DNA of 64,000 nucleotides from Mariannaea sp. PMI_226. Lineage: Eukaryota > Ascomycota > Sordariomycetes > Hypocreales > Nectriaceae. Position 1 is the first letter of the stretch. Every line of letters starts with the position of its first letter. The position numbers were made by a program, and so were the translations under genes. Below, one piece after another: positions 9,966-22,300 of this stretch. The notes below the pieces were generated by a model. It worked only from the letters and a program-made list of their open reading frames with translations. It did not search any database and had not been told where the DNA came from. The stretch is taken from positions 1,674,001 through 1,738,000 of the forward strand of contig JANFOG010000002.1 in assembly GCA_024336345.1 (NCBI GenBank). Direction: 5' to 3'.

Positions 9966-12610
9966 ATGCCTCTCACAACGACACCACCCTCTGCCTCGCC
10001 TCGTCCATCCACGGTCGCCAAAATGGAGGACAGGAAGAGGCCTGCCATCAGCAGCGCGGACGACCTTGCCCCCCCTAGTAAGAGAGTTGCCGTCAATGGC
10101 TCCAAGGCCAAAGACGATCCCCTCGACTTGAAGGAGGAAAGCTGGATCGAGGTGAGTTTACCCCCGTCAAACACCATTTCTTAGGCGAATGCTCGCAGCT
10201 CTCCCTTCCCCTACACGTCCCCTATGTGCTATTGTGTGAGGGCTCGCGACGCTGGATCGCGCCATCTTTCTATCGGAGTCCATTGCTGGACGATAAAGCT
10301 CACGAAGCCAGCGATGATGCTCCCTCCTGGGAGACAGCAATTCCCGGCTTTGAATGATGTGTTCTGAATGCGCCCGATTGCCATCGCCTTCACTCTCGTC
10401 ATCACAACCCCCGCACACGTCCTTCGACGCTTCAAACCCGAATTTGCCACTGACCTCGGTTATTCAGGCCTACACCAAAGGAGCCATCTATCGACAGATG
10501 CAAGAATACAGTCGCAAGGCTGCTACGGCTGAATCTCGATTGGAAGAACTTCATAAGCGATCTGTGCATCATGACGACCACTTGAGGATTATTGACGCAT
10601 GGTGGCGCCAGGTTCGTTTCTCCTTCCTGAGTGAGTGTTGATCACGGCTAATATCGGACAGGTCCTCGATGAGTTGGAACAGCTTGCCGACTCAGATGCA
10701 CCGGTCTCACCTCCTACTAATGGTATGTGCTTCTTCAAGTCCACCTCTGACGCTCATTCTGACAAGATGACAGATACTCCATACCTAAGTGGTGTGAGTT
10801 TCAAAGACCTGCACGATTTCCAAAAGCATCTCCAGGATAAGGGAAAAGCAATCAAGACTAAAGCTGAAGCACTTATCGGCCGGCTGGCTGCCAAACGCGG
10901 CGAGATCTCTCCAAATAGCTCGACATTGGAGAATAAAATCAACAAACTGCTAGCCGCGAATAAGGAATATCTGTTGAAGTTGGATCGATTAAGTGGCGAG
11001 AGAGATCTTCTCTCGGAGCAACTGAATGCAGCCACGTTGCGATACTTCAAAGCAGAGAAAAAACTCGATCGCGCCAAGAGTTCCCAGGTTCAGAAATTAG
11101 AACAGCAAGCCTTCGCCAACGCTACCCGACCATCCGCCTCGGGAGACAACAAGTCGGAAGGGGGTGATACAAACGGAAATTCGGGTGAGCTTTTGTTAAA
11201 ATATGAGGAAGCAACAGCTGCTGCTACCAAGCAAAAGGAGCAGCTTGATCAGCTCCTTACCGAGGTAAAGACTTTACAAGACGAGAACTCAGGCCTCAAG
11301 GCGCGCCGGGAGACGTTGACAGACGAAGATTTCATTCGCACAGACGTGTTCAAGCAGTTTAAGGGTCAAAATGAGGACCTTATCAAACGAATCAATAATT
11401 TGGAGGCCACCAATAAGCAATTGCGAGAGGAGGCAGAAAAGCTACAGGCGGAACGGTCTGCTTTCCGTTCGCAGTTGGAGGCTGATGCAAATCAAGTTAC
11501 ACAAGAGCTAGAAGCGGAGATCATGTCTCGTGATCAGGACTTGGCCCGCGTGCGCTCAGCGAGAGACGAGATCTTGGCCGAAAACATGCAGCGCAAGGCG
11601 AATATGGAGCAAGAGCGGGCTTCGGTAGATCAGATCAAGGAACTTATCAGCGCAAAAGACGATCGAATCTCTGCTCTGGAATCCGAAATCGCCCGCTTCA
11701 AATCTTCAGAGGATCAGGATATGAGCAATGCGGATGACGAGGATATTCCACACGACGAACTCCGGAAGAGATACAAGAAGCTGGAACAAGACTTCCAGTC
11801 CATCAATCAGGAGTTGCCGTCAATAGAAAAAGCCTACAAGAAGATGAAAGATTTGGCACAGAGGAAGGTGCTAGATTTTGCAGCATTGGAGGAGCGGGTG
11901 ACAATCCTAATTGCAGAGAAGAGCAAGGCAGACCAAAAGTACTTCGCTGCCCGCAAGGATGCGGACACAAGAAACAACGAAATTCGGTCTCTGCGACATC
12001 AAAACAGCAAAAGTTCGGAGATTATCGCGCAACTGAAGGATCTCGAATCACAGAATCGAACCTTGCTCAGCAATCTGGAAAAGCAGCTAGCAGACCTAAA
12101 GCAGACGAATGCTACATTAGTTGCTGAGAATAAGAAGATGGAGGCGACAACTTTAGAATCAGTGCGACGCGCAGAATCTTTGGGCAAGCAGGTGGGCGAT
12201 CTAACCAACCTAGTCAAATCCAAGGATGCCGCATCCGCCGTTGTAAAGGAACGGAACACCATGCAGGAGACAGAAGTCGAAAAGTTGAAGGTCCGCATTG
12301 AGCATATTCAGAAGGACCGTGACAACTGGAAGAACAAGGCATTGAGTAACTCATCTGAGGAAGAGGAAATGCTTCGAGTAAGTCATTTTATTACACGACC
12401 CTTTGATTACATGGCTTTAGCTAACATGGTTTCCAGACTTTTGCTTTGTGTTCAATTTGCCGCAATAACTTCAAAAATACGTCACTCAAAACGTGCGGAC
12501 ATTTGTTCTGCAGTCAATGCGTGGAAGATCGAATCAGTAACCGCATGCGAAAATGCCCGACTTGCTCCAGAGCTTTCGACAAGATGGACGTGATGCCCGT
12601 TCATCACTAG
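9966..12610 (+). CDS. bre1: E3 ubiquitin-protein ligase Bre1 (histone H2B ubiquitination)
   Basis: Five exons: 9966-10151, 10468-10611, 10662-10722, 10774-12377, 12437-12610, giving 722 residues. An in-frame ATG at 10023 gives 703 residues and is an equally possible start; the upstream one adds 19 Thr/Ser/Pro-rich residues. The N-terminus after 10023 (MEDRKRP..., then SKRVAVNG) and the block [20 protein letters not shown] joined across intron 1 fit Bre1. Most of the protein is coiled coil (about 120-640). The last 58 residues are a C3HC4 RING: CSIC, then CGHLFCSQC, then CPTC, all zinc ligands present. With Rad6, Bre1 monoubiquitinates H2B in transcribed chromatin, a step needed for H3K4 and H3K79 methylation. 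Intron 1 is unusually long here at 316 nt. It is convergent with the SARAF-type gene. Confidence 0.94.
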
Positions 12611-13156
12611 TTGGGGAGTCGAGAGGAACTCGTTCCTTTTGTAGGGACAGACGCAATATCTCGACCCCAGCCGTTCCCGTCTCGAGCCTTTTTCACGACG
12701 CCGCTTCTTCTTTTTTTTTAACATATTTAATTGCGATTGCGATTCTCGAGTCTTGTATGATCCTTGATGCTTTCTGGTGGTTCGGTTCGGTTCAGGTGAA
12801 GGAGGGCGAATTGGGTGGCGGTGGCGTGGAGATATGGTCAGCTAGAGTCAGGACGTTGACGATTCTTCAGCTTCTCTGGGCTAGATGAAAATGCCGCGCT
12901 TGGAAAACTTTCCATGTACTTTTATCGGTTGCCATATAGGGGTAGTGGAGATGCTCCTCGGCATGTATATATTGCGTAGTCTAAGAGAAAGGGCGTGAAT
13001 GAAGACGTCCTGGATACAAAAGGCGTCAAGTTCTTTTGTTTGATAAATCATGACAGTCTAGGGAATAATAATGTGATGGGTGTGAATGATTTTGAGGTTT
13101 GCATTTTTTATATAATGTAGGTAGGTGAGTGGTATTTTGCTCTTCAATGAATACAA
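12611..13156. other. Convergent 3' spacer BRE1/SARAF-type gene
   Basis: A 546-base spacer between facing stop codons, probably both 3' UTRs. A short TAGGTAGG motif lies at about 13119-13128. I see no gene. Confidence 0.5.
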
Positions 13157-13445
13157 TTATCTTCGGCTAGTCGATCCAAAACCAGTACTCTCGTGTTGGT
13201 TGTTGGAACTCGAGGACGATGACCTTGAGGAACCATTGCTCCATCCGTGATTCCGCCCAACGCTTCCATATCTGCCATGGTCATGCCTATCATCACGGTT
13301 TCGGTTTCCAGCCCAGAACCCGGCGGCAGCTCCTCCAGCAACTCCCGTCCAGAAGCCTGGTGTCCAAACATCATCCGGCTTCGAAGGTCTGGTGCCTGGA
13401 TAAGGGGGGGGAGGATCATTGCCAGGACCCCATCCGCCTCCACCT

Positions 13446-13476
<31 letters not shown>

Positions 13477-14056
13477 GACGAACGCCAGGACGCCAAGGTT
13501 CTCGTCTATTCTGGCCTTTGATGAACGACCAAATGATACAGCCGAGTATGATTAAGAAGATGACAACGAATAGGACGGCATTCCAGTCGGTATTTCCATG
13601 GCCGTCATTGAACCAGCTACCGTCGCCAGCAAGAGAAGGATATTTCTGCTTGCCCTTGTTCGTCAGGGCCAGTCGGTATTCAACACCACACGAACCCTTG
13701 AGGACATAGTCATCGTTGGGCGAGGAGTAGCCCTCGCAGATGACATCAGTGCTGCCAAGCTTGAGCTCCTCGGGAAGAGAGGCGGTGCAGCTCCACTGGA
13801 TATCCTCCGTACCGTACGATGAGCCCTGGTTCACGCAGCGCATCACGTCGATGTCGTAGAGGTCGCAGATCTTGGGGTTGGACAGGCACCGAAGCTGGGG
13901 GATGGCAGGGACGCGGCGATGGTTCGTCATGGCGCCGTTGCCTCGGAGCGTGAGCGATTCGACTTCAGAGAGAAGAATGGCATTCTTGGGGCGCCCGGCA
14001 GCAAGGCCCAGCGTGGGAAGGGCTAGGAGGAAGGAGATTGGGGCGAGGGGAATCAT
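13157..14056 (-). CDS. SARAF-family (TMEM66-like) ER membrane protein
   Basis: An uninterrupted 299-residue frame from the ATG at 14054-14056. There is a signal peptide at residues 1-20, then a lumenal region with conserved-looking cysteines (RCLSNPKICDLYDIDVMRC, WSCTASLPEELKLGSTDVIC, GSCGVEY), one TM helix at about 158-179, and a cytoplasmic tail with about 14 consecutive glycines, a Pro-rich PPPPYPG motif, a Gly/Ala-rich hydrophobic patch and a Ser-rich end. This is the layout of SARAF, which in animals sits in the ER membrane and damps store-operated calcium entry. Fungi generally lack the animal partners STIM and Orai, so the fungal role is unknown; ER or Golgi calcium handling is a guess. 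Gene family call is firm, function is not. Confidence 0.88.
13442..13475. repeat. GCC trinucleotide repeat encoding polyglycine
   Basis: About ten GCC units, read as GGC on the minus strand, encode the Gly run in the tail of the SARAF-family protein. Uninterrupted triplets suggest slippage and length variation. Confidence 0.9.
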
Positions 14057-17000
14057 GGTGGGCGAAGTTGTTTGCGTTGGACAACGCCTCCGTCCGGGTG
14101 TTCTGGTGTTGATTTGTGTCGGAGCAGTGATTGATGGTTCGTCGGTCGGTTTATAAGCTGGTCTGGATTCGTACTTGATGTGTCAATACGATAATTTCTG
14201 GCTGGAAGTTTTGTGGTCGTCAGAGATCAGAGGACACCATGTCATCAAGGAAACAGGTGTGGCTGAGCGAGACGCGGGTGAACAGATGGCAGTCGAACGT
14301 TGAAATTCCGAAAGAGGTTCGGACGGTCCTTGGCTTCAGCTTCAAAGTGCAGGTTGACGAAGTGGCATCATGGAATACCGTTAGGCATCGACTTTGGTTA
14401 GCATCCAATGAAAAGAAGCCTTAAAGCTTGGCCAAAACGCCACGATCAAGATTGTCAGTATGTGGTATAGGGTAGTCCGCTTGATGTGTGACGCAATTTG
14501 CGCCACAAGGGTTCTCTCTTTATTACTCCGACAATCGACCTGCAAACCCATGTAAGGTCGATTCCACGTATTCTAGTCATTTCAGCTCCTTGGCGGTGTT
14601 TACGTGCATCGATGAGCATCTCGTACTTTTTGTGAGGGAACTACAATTGTTTGGTTCACGCCGCATCGCCACCCAATAACCATACTACACAGTACTACTG
14701 GCGCATGGCCCTGAACAGTCAGTGATTGACAACAGGACCAGGCCGAAAGGAAATGGGTCAGCACTTTGAATCAAAGGTATTACTACCATGACAAGTACTG
14801 GCTGGCGCGGCCTATTGGTTCACCGTAAGCTCTGTAAGATGGTTCGAAGCTACAGCCAATAAAATTTATCCATCTCTGGCCTGATTGACTACAGACCGCA
14901 CAAATATTAATCAATCACCCACTGGTTGTCGCATGTAGATTATTCGTGCCGGCGGAGATCAGTTGCATTCCCAGGACCAAGGGTATCCTCCCAGACACTC
15001 ATCGATACGCGCAACACCGATTATCTGGGTAAGATAAGACAGGAGGGGTTTTTAGAAGCGACTGCTGAGCTGTACTGTACTGTAGGGCTGGTGATCAGAC
15101 GAGACAACATGGGCTGGTGACTTACAGTGCATCGTCAATCAACTAGGTGCCGGTGAGTGCATCACGAGATGGGGGGGGTGTGTCGCTAAAAGACACACCA
15201 AAACGTTATTATGGGTTACCGTCTTTCCCGAAGCCACTTTCACTTTCACTATCACTTACACTTTCAATCAAGACCGTCCTATGTAGGGAATTACGTTTCG
15301 TACGGCGATAGCCACTATTGATTAGGACATACGTGGATTCCGCCCCTCCCTCATGACAAAGGCGCTTGCGGCTGGTTGAATTGCGCATCCTTACAGGCAA
15401 TGCGCCCACCAAGAGAAAAAAAAACAATACAGAACAAGGGAAGCCAGACACAACAAACAGTCAAAGCGTGCACATTCACGACGTTGCTCAATGCAGGTAT
15501 TTGGGTTTCGTAACCTGTCCAATTAAGGGCCGGATTTGCTGCACTCTCCACCATTTGTCTCTCACTCTCGCTATACGGCCCTGCGGGCGTTCGGAGATGG
15601 TTGGTTGACCAACAGATGCGCGTCCAGAATGAGCCTTGAAAATTCGCTGCCTTATTACTGTGCACTATTATGCCTTGGGCGAACTAGAATTTGCTTCCAG
15701 CTGCATGGGAATCGGCGTTGGGGGGGACTCGGGGTGTGACCAGGTCCGATCCCCGACCATACGGGTTTGAGCGCTGTAATTTGCCTTCCCCCCCTAATCG
15801 GACTTCAGTTGTGGCCGACTCTCCGATCAGGTTAGCCTCCAAGCGTCCTCCTAACAACAAGCAGTAAGAAATGAGCCCCAGGGAGAGAAATTAGAAAAAA
15901 GGGAAAACCAGGCAAGCTTCAAACCACCCTGACTGCTAAACCTGAGGTAGGCATAGTAATACGTAACTATTGAACATACGCAGTACGCAGTAATACGGAG
16001 CTAAAAGGGGCCGGTGTATAGTACGGTACTCTATCTAATACGCCTGCCTGTATGTACAGGAATGTAATCTGTATGTAGGAAGCAGATAAACAGATGCCAC
16101 CGTAAGCCGTTTGAAAGTGATACAAGTGACACAAGCGCCTTTCCAATCCGGAGAGACAGCACCACACTGTACTACCATACTACGTCCTTAGGAGGCTAGA
16201 TGAAGTTCTCGAGGACATCATCGAGGGGTATCATCGAGGTGTAACCTGGTAGCTTCGACACCCTCTCTAAATAAACTAAATATCGGTCTAGTGTAATATG
16301 TGACCTGAATGCTGTGTTCTTGTTGCTCGTCACCTTTATATCCGTTGGTAAGGCCAACTACTGGGCAAGACTCGCGAAAGTTGGTGATGGGTAATGTTAG
16401 GTAACCTGTATAAGCTAGTTTGCCTGGATAGTCCACCGCCCCTGAGTCAATCCTGGGAGGGTCCATCATCCATTAATAGAGTTGGCATTGGCATTGGTCT
16501 AACCTGGTGTGCAAGAGTACTGTGAATGGAGTCATGACAACAGATCCACATGAGCAAGACCACGATTGCAAAGTATTGTCACTTCAGGAAGGAGACTAGC
16601 TCAAGCCAGTTGAAACTAGATAAGGTGACATGCAACCAGTTGGCTAAATGAAACATCAATGCAAAAAGATTGAAGAGTTCAGAGATCGGCTGGGGTCGTT
16701 TTAAAAAAGCCCATTCTGAAAGGAAGCATTTAGGGATTCTAACAGTTGCTGCGAAAGTCGGAGATTGAAATTGAACGATTTTGAACGACCAAAGAAAAAA
16801 AAAATAGACTAGTAAAACCACCAAGCCGGTACAATTAATTACAGAATATAGAAGATAGCTACCAACTAACCAGTCCATGATTTATATTGGCTGAACGTCT
16901 AGGTCAACCTAGATCGTCGCGTACATGAGCTTCTCTGTTTACTGTCATCTCAACAAGTCCCATTTCTCGAAATAACATCAAATGGGATGAACCCTCCCTT

Positions 17001-18450
17001 TCATTACATCAACAGCCCTACTTGCCATGTGGTCAAAAATTCGCAGCCCGTCGATTCATTTGGGCAACTAGTGTATAGCATGAGTACCGATTGTGACGCT
17101 ATGCATAGATGGCTGAGAAAGCTGAGAGAACCTCATCATCGCGGACATAGATAATGAGTGGAGAATGAACAACGCAACAGTCAGGCAGTACAGATTAGTT
17201 AATGTGAAATTCAACACTCATTACAGATTACACGCCATATCAGTATGTTACTCTCATTTCCGTACCTGTAGAGGAAGGCAAACGGATTTGTCCCCCTGTG
17301 CAGAATACTGACTGTATCAGAAATCCATGTCGTATGACTTCGTACACCAAACCAATTGATCAACTGGGGCGTATCACCGTTCTGTTCCCAGAACATGCAT
17401 CAATTGAGACAAAGAGCTCTGTGGATTGAACCCCTCCATCGCCCCCCCGCGGTGTGTAGGCCCACGCAAGGAAAAAAAAAAAGCAGATACAGGTGGCAAC
17501 TGGCGAATGATGGGCAAGCATTGGCAGTGCTAAAGCCCACTCGACTTCATTGGACCCGTGTCTCGTAAATTTGAATCCGAAAACAGTCACCGTTTCGAGA
17601 AGCATGGCCCACTGAGCCGCTTCGGTTCCCCACTGCATCTTTCCTGATGATGCAAGGCCAAAAAAATTGGCACCTCCAGACGGGTTCGGGCTGCTGTAAG
17701 ACCCCGATGGATCAGGAGGAGGCTGCAAAGTGATGGACAGAAACATGCAGGCCGGGTGACTCAGAAAAGCGATGGACTGTTGCGTACGAATTGAGGGAGT
17801 GGGCAAAGTACGACACGCAATGTTTTTCTGGTTGCTACACTGGAATCGATACTGTAGTACGAGTTCTCCAAACTTGGGGATGGTAACGGAAGGTCTCAAA
17901 AAACATTGTTGGATCAAGGTATGCATATCAGCCAAGCCCAGAACCCCCCCCTCCCCCCCCTCCAAGGCTTCCCCAGGCTGGCAAATGGAAGGGGTCTAGG
18001 TGTAATCTGTAGTCTGTACCAAATCCAGGATCGTCCATGGCGGCGATCGAGTCGAAATCATGCTCGTGGCAACGCAGGGATCCATCGCCAAGATGGAAAA
18101 AAAATGTCAGCAACCCTCCTGGCACACACCAAGGCAGTGACTCTAAATCGAGGAATGATGAGTGGTCCTTAAACACACGAGAAATACGGTTGTATCCCGA
18201 TCGCTCGGGCCCGAACTCTACAGGCCCGTAAAGTCCGCTCAACCTCAATTATCCGATCTTACAGGTCTCCGGGGGCGGTAGAGCCCGAATCAATATACCC
18301 TGGGTACCGTACAGCGATTGCAATCTGTGAGAGTCCCTTTTCCCGCCGTGACTGATTTTGAGTGCAGTACGCGCGCTCACCTAGCCGTGACGGCTTTTTG
18401 CTCGCTCTCGTTTAACTATTAAGCTGGAGCAAGTGGGGGGTTAGTGGGAA

Positions 18451-18485
18451 GGGGTGTGTGTGTGCGTATATGTGTGTGTGTGTGT
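18451..18485. repeat. GT microsatellite
   Basis: A GT dinucleotide tract, interrupted once by a GCGTATAT-type stretch, lies about 0.9 kb upstream of the ABC exporter start. Confidence 0.85.
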
Positions 18486-18748
18486 TCTCAACGACCTCTC
18501 ATCTCGTCGCTTTGAGCAGCGGTTAAGCAGCAGTACCATCCCCATCCTGTGTGCGTATCACACAGTGCAAAGTACCTTAGAGTCGGGTTCGGGTTTGTGG
18601 AGGATACCCGCATCCTTCCAGGTAACCTACTACTCCCTGCCTGCAAAGTGACCTGTAGGCCTGATGATGGGCGTACCACACTGTGCTATTTCCTGAACGT
18701 CCCCCCGTGCACGGTACTGTGCAGGCCGAGACTAGAAAGGCCGTGCGT

Positions 18749-18772
18749 GGGGTACGAGGGGGAGGGGAGGGG
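18749..18772 (+). promoter_or_regulatory. G-rich block with three AGGGG (STRE-like) cores and G-quadruplex pattern
   Basis: Four runs of at least four G separated by 1-5 bases (GGGG, GGGGG, GGGG, GGGG) fit the standard G-quadruplex pattern. The same bases contain three AGGGG cores, the stress response element bound by Msn2/4-type zinc-finger factors in yeasts. It lies about 610 bp upstream of the ABC exporter ATG. A role in its expression is inferred from position only. Confidence 0.4.
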
Positions 18773-19377
18773 TGTGGCTCCAGCGTCCGGCCCGCTGGAG
18801 ATTGGGAGACGGGACACTAATTACTACTTACGGACGCCGCGCTTTCGTGCAGCATTACTCCGGACAGATTAGACTCGAGAAGAGAAGAGAGAAGGTACGC
18901 AAGTAGGCCGAGAAAAGCAGGGAAGAACCGCACCCCGGGACTCTTTTTTTCTCCCGTCCGACTCCTGCCTGGCGCTAGCTTGGAGACGGCCGAATGTAAC
19001 TTATTTTTACTCTATACCTTTGGTAGCTCCGTATTGATCGGGTTTTCTCTTCCCGTTCCCTTGTTATTTCTTAACTACCTGCTTCACGCCGTTATCCCCT
19101 CCTCGGTCCTTCACCCTCAATTCTGCTTTGTAGCTCACCACGTCTCCCTGGGCCTCTGGTTATGTCGATACCTGGTCGGTAGCGCCCTCTTAGTCCACCG
19201 AATCAACGACCCATTGGATGTTGTGCTGAAGTCGAGCGGCTCACATCTATAACCCCCTCCTCCCCTTACGGGCTTGCCCGCCAAGCTTCGCGAGCGCACT
19301 GATAATTCTCCCCTCCGGTCAACTATATCCGGCAACCTCGAGAACGTCGTTTGGCCTTTGGCCTCCTTCATCTCAAA

Positions 19378-22300
19378 ATGGCCTCCGAAAAGGGTACCGG
19401 TTCGACTCGCTCCTCGCCATCGAGCCGTGGCAACTCGACCGAGGTTGACGCAGGGCGATCCTCAGCTAAGAATGCGACCACAGAACCCGAGAAACTGGAT
19501 CTTCAAAAGGCCGACTCCAAGGTTATTGCGCCCCCAGCTGAAAAGCTTTCTGACGAGGATGTTTTCAAGCATCTCCCTGACCACCAAGCCGAGATTCTGC
19601 GCCGCCAGATCATCACCCCTGAAGTTAAGCAGGGCGTTGCTGTTCTCTATCGTTATGCCTCACGCAATGACATCCTCATTATGGTTGTTTCGGGCATTTG
19701 CGCCATCGCTGGCGGCGCCGCCCTGCCTCTCATGACTGTCGTCTTTGGTAACTTGCAGGGTGTCTTCCAGGGCTACTTTCAGGGTCAGCAGACCTACGAC
19801 GATTTCACACACACCATGACCCATTATGTGCTGTACTTTATATACCTGGGAGTTGCCGAGTTTATTGTTACCTACATTTCCACTGTGGGCTTCATCTATG
19901 TCGGCGAGCATATCAGCGCCAAGATTCGCGAACACTACTTGGAGAGCTGCATGCGCCAGAACATTGGCTTCTTCGACAAGCTTGGTGCTGGTGAGGTGAC
20001 TACTCGCATTACCTCCGACACCAACCTCATCCAGGATGGAATCTCCGAGAAAGTCTCCCTCACGCTTGCCGCCTTTGCCACTTTCATCTCAGCTTTCGTC
20101 ATCGGCTTCGTCCGCTACTGGAAGCTGACGCTTATTCTTTTTTCGACTGTCATCGCCCTTCTTCTCAATATGGGAAGCGGATCCACCTTCATCCTCAAGT
20201 ACAACAAGCAGAATCTCGAGGCGTATGCTCAAGGCGGTAGTTTAGCTGATGAAGTCATCAGCTCAGTCCGCAATGCTATTGCCTTTGGAACCCAAGAGCG
20301 TCTGGCCCGCCAATACGATGCTCACCTTGGTCGTGCTGAGTACTTTGGCTTCCGCGTCAAGAGTGCCCTTGCCTTCATGATCGCTGGCATGATGTTAGTT
20401 CTCTACCTCAACTACGGCCTGGCTTTCTGGCAGGGAAGCAAGTTCTTGGTTGACGGCGAAACGTCCCTGAACAAGATTTTGACCATTCTCATGGCTGTCA
20501 TGATTGGTGCTTTCAACTTGGGCAACGTAGCCCCCAACATGCAAGCATTTACCAATGCCGTCGCCGCTGCCGCTAAGATCTTCAACACTATCGATCGTCA
20601 ATCTCCCCTGGATCCTTCTAGTGACGAGGGTGAGAAGCCTGAACAGCTTGAGGGTAACATCCGACTGGCCAACATTAAGCATATTTATCCTTCCCGTCCC
20701 GAGGTTGTGGTTATGGATGATGTCAGCCTTGAAATTCCTGCCGGCAAAGTCACCGCCCTGGTTGGTGCATCTGGCTCTGGTAAGAGTACCATTGTTGGAC
20801 TCGTTGAGCGCTTTTATGACCCTGTTGAGGGCAATGTGTACCTTGACGGCCACGACATCAGCAAGCTTAACCTCCGATGGCTGCGCCAACAAATGGCTCT
20901 CGTAAGCCAGGAGCCTACTCTTTTCGGAACTACCATCTTCAACAACATTCGTCACGGACTTATCGGTACTTCTCACGAGAACTCTAGCGAGGAAAAGCAG
21001 CGCGAGCTCGTCATCGAGGCTGCCAAGAAGGCTAATGCTCACGACTTCGTATCCTCTCTTCCTGAAGGCTATGAAACCAATGTTGGCGAGCGAGGTTTCC
21101 TCCTTTCTGGTGGTCAGAAGCAGCGCATTGCCATCGCACGTGCTGTCGTTTCCGACCCTAAGAGTAAGTTTTTCCTTGGCTTTTTCTATTTTCAATTCCT
21201 CTTCCGATTATCTTGGGGAAATTTACCACTCCGGTCAAAGATCAATCTTGCTAACACACTCTTAGTCCTTCTTCTCGATGAGGCCACTTCTGCTCTCGAT
21301 ACCAAATCTGAAGGTGTTGTCCAGGCTGCTCTTGAGAACGCTGCTGAGGGTCGTACTACTATTACTATCGCTCACCGACTGTCTACTATTAGAGATGCCC
21401 ATAACATCGTTGTCATGTCTGAAGGCCGTATTGTTGAACAGGGAACCCACGACGAGCTTCTTGAGAGGAAGGGCGCGTACTATAACCTTGTTTCTGCCCA
21501 GAACATCGCTGCTGCTGAGGAGTTGACCGCTGAAGATGCAACTGTTATCGACGCTGAGGATGAAGCTGCCCTTATCCGACAGATGTCGAATAAGGAGGCT
21601 GGTGTTATCGCGGACCCTGATGATAATATTGCCGAGAAGCTCAATCGCACGGCCACCTCGAAGTCTGCTTCTAGCATTGCTCTTGCAGGTCGCAAGGCTG
21701 AAACGGATGAGGAAAAGTATGGCCTGTGGACGCTCATCAAGCTGATTGCTTCTTTTAACAAGACTGAATGGCAATTCATGGTGTTTGGCCTTTTCTTCTC
21801 TGCCATTTGTGGTGGTGGAAACCCAACTCAAGCTGGTAAGTGCCATATCGTGGCATACATCTCTTTGTCCTTACTAACACTTTGTGCCAACAGTCTTCTT
21901 CGCCAAGCAGATTGTCACTCTGTCTGTCCCTATTACCCCTGAAAATAAGCACCAAGTCAAGCATGACTCGGACTTTTGGAGTGCCATGTACCTCATGTTG
22001 GCTTTTGTCCAGTTCATTGCCTTCGCCACTCAGGGTATCCTCTTCGCTAAGTGCTCTGAGCGACTTGTTCATCGAGTTCGTGACCGCGCTTTCCGAACCA
22101 TGCTTCGACAAGATGTTGCTTTCTTCGACCGCGATGAGAATACTGCTGGTGCCCTGACGTCGTTCCTTTCAACCGAGACAACCCATGTTGCCGGCCTGAG
22201 CGGCGTGACTCTGGGAACGATCCTTCTGGTTCTTACTACCCTCATTTCCGCCTGTACTGTGTCGTTGGCCATTGGCTGGAAGCTCTCACTTGTGTGCATT

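Larger units (their letters stand above)
14057..19377. other. 5.3-kb gene-poor stretch and ABC exporter promoter
   Basis: No gene is supported. The longest frame, minus strand 17360-17926 (188 codons from an ATG), has no recognisable domain and weak codon bias. The first ~130 bases are the promoter side of the SARAF-type gene. Short CACTTT-like repeats lie at about 15234-15270. From about 18.3 kb to the ATG at 19378 the sequence is probably the exporter promoter and leader, with a GT repeat, a G-rich block and a C/T-rich stretch listed separately. Confidence 0.5.

Noticed and set aside
17360..17926. 188-codon minus-strand frame beginning with ATG.
   Set aside because: No recognised domain, a homopolymer-coded Phe run, and weak codon bias. 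Kept only as a remark in the intergenic entry.
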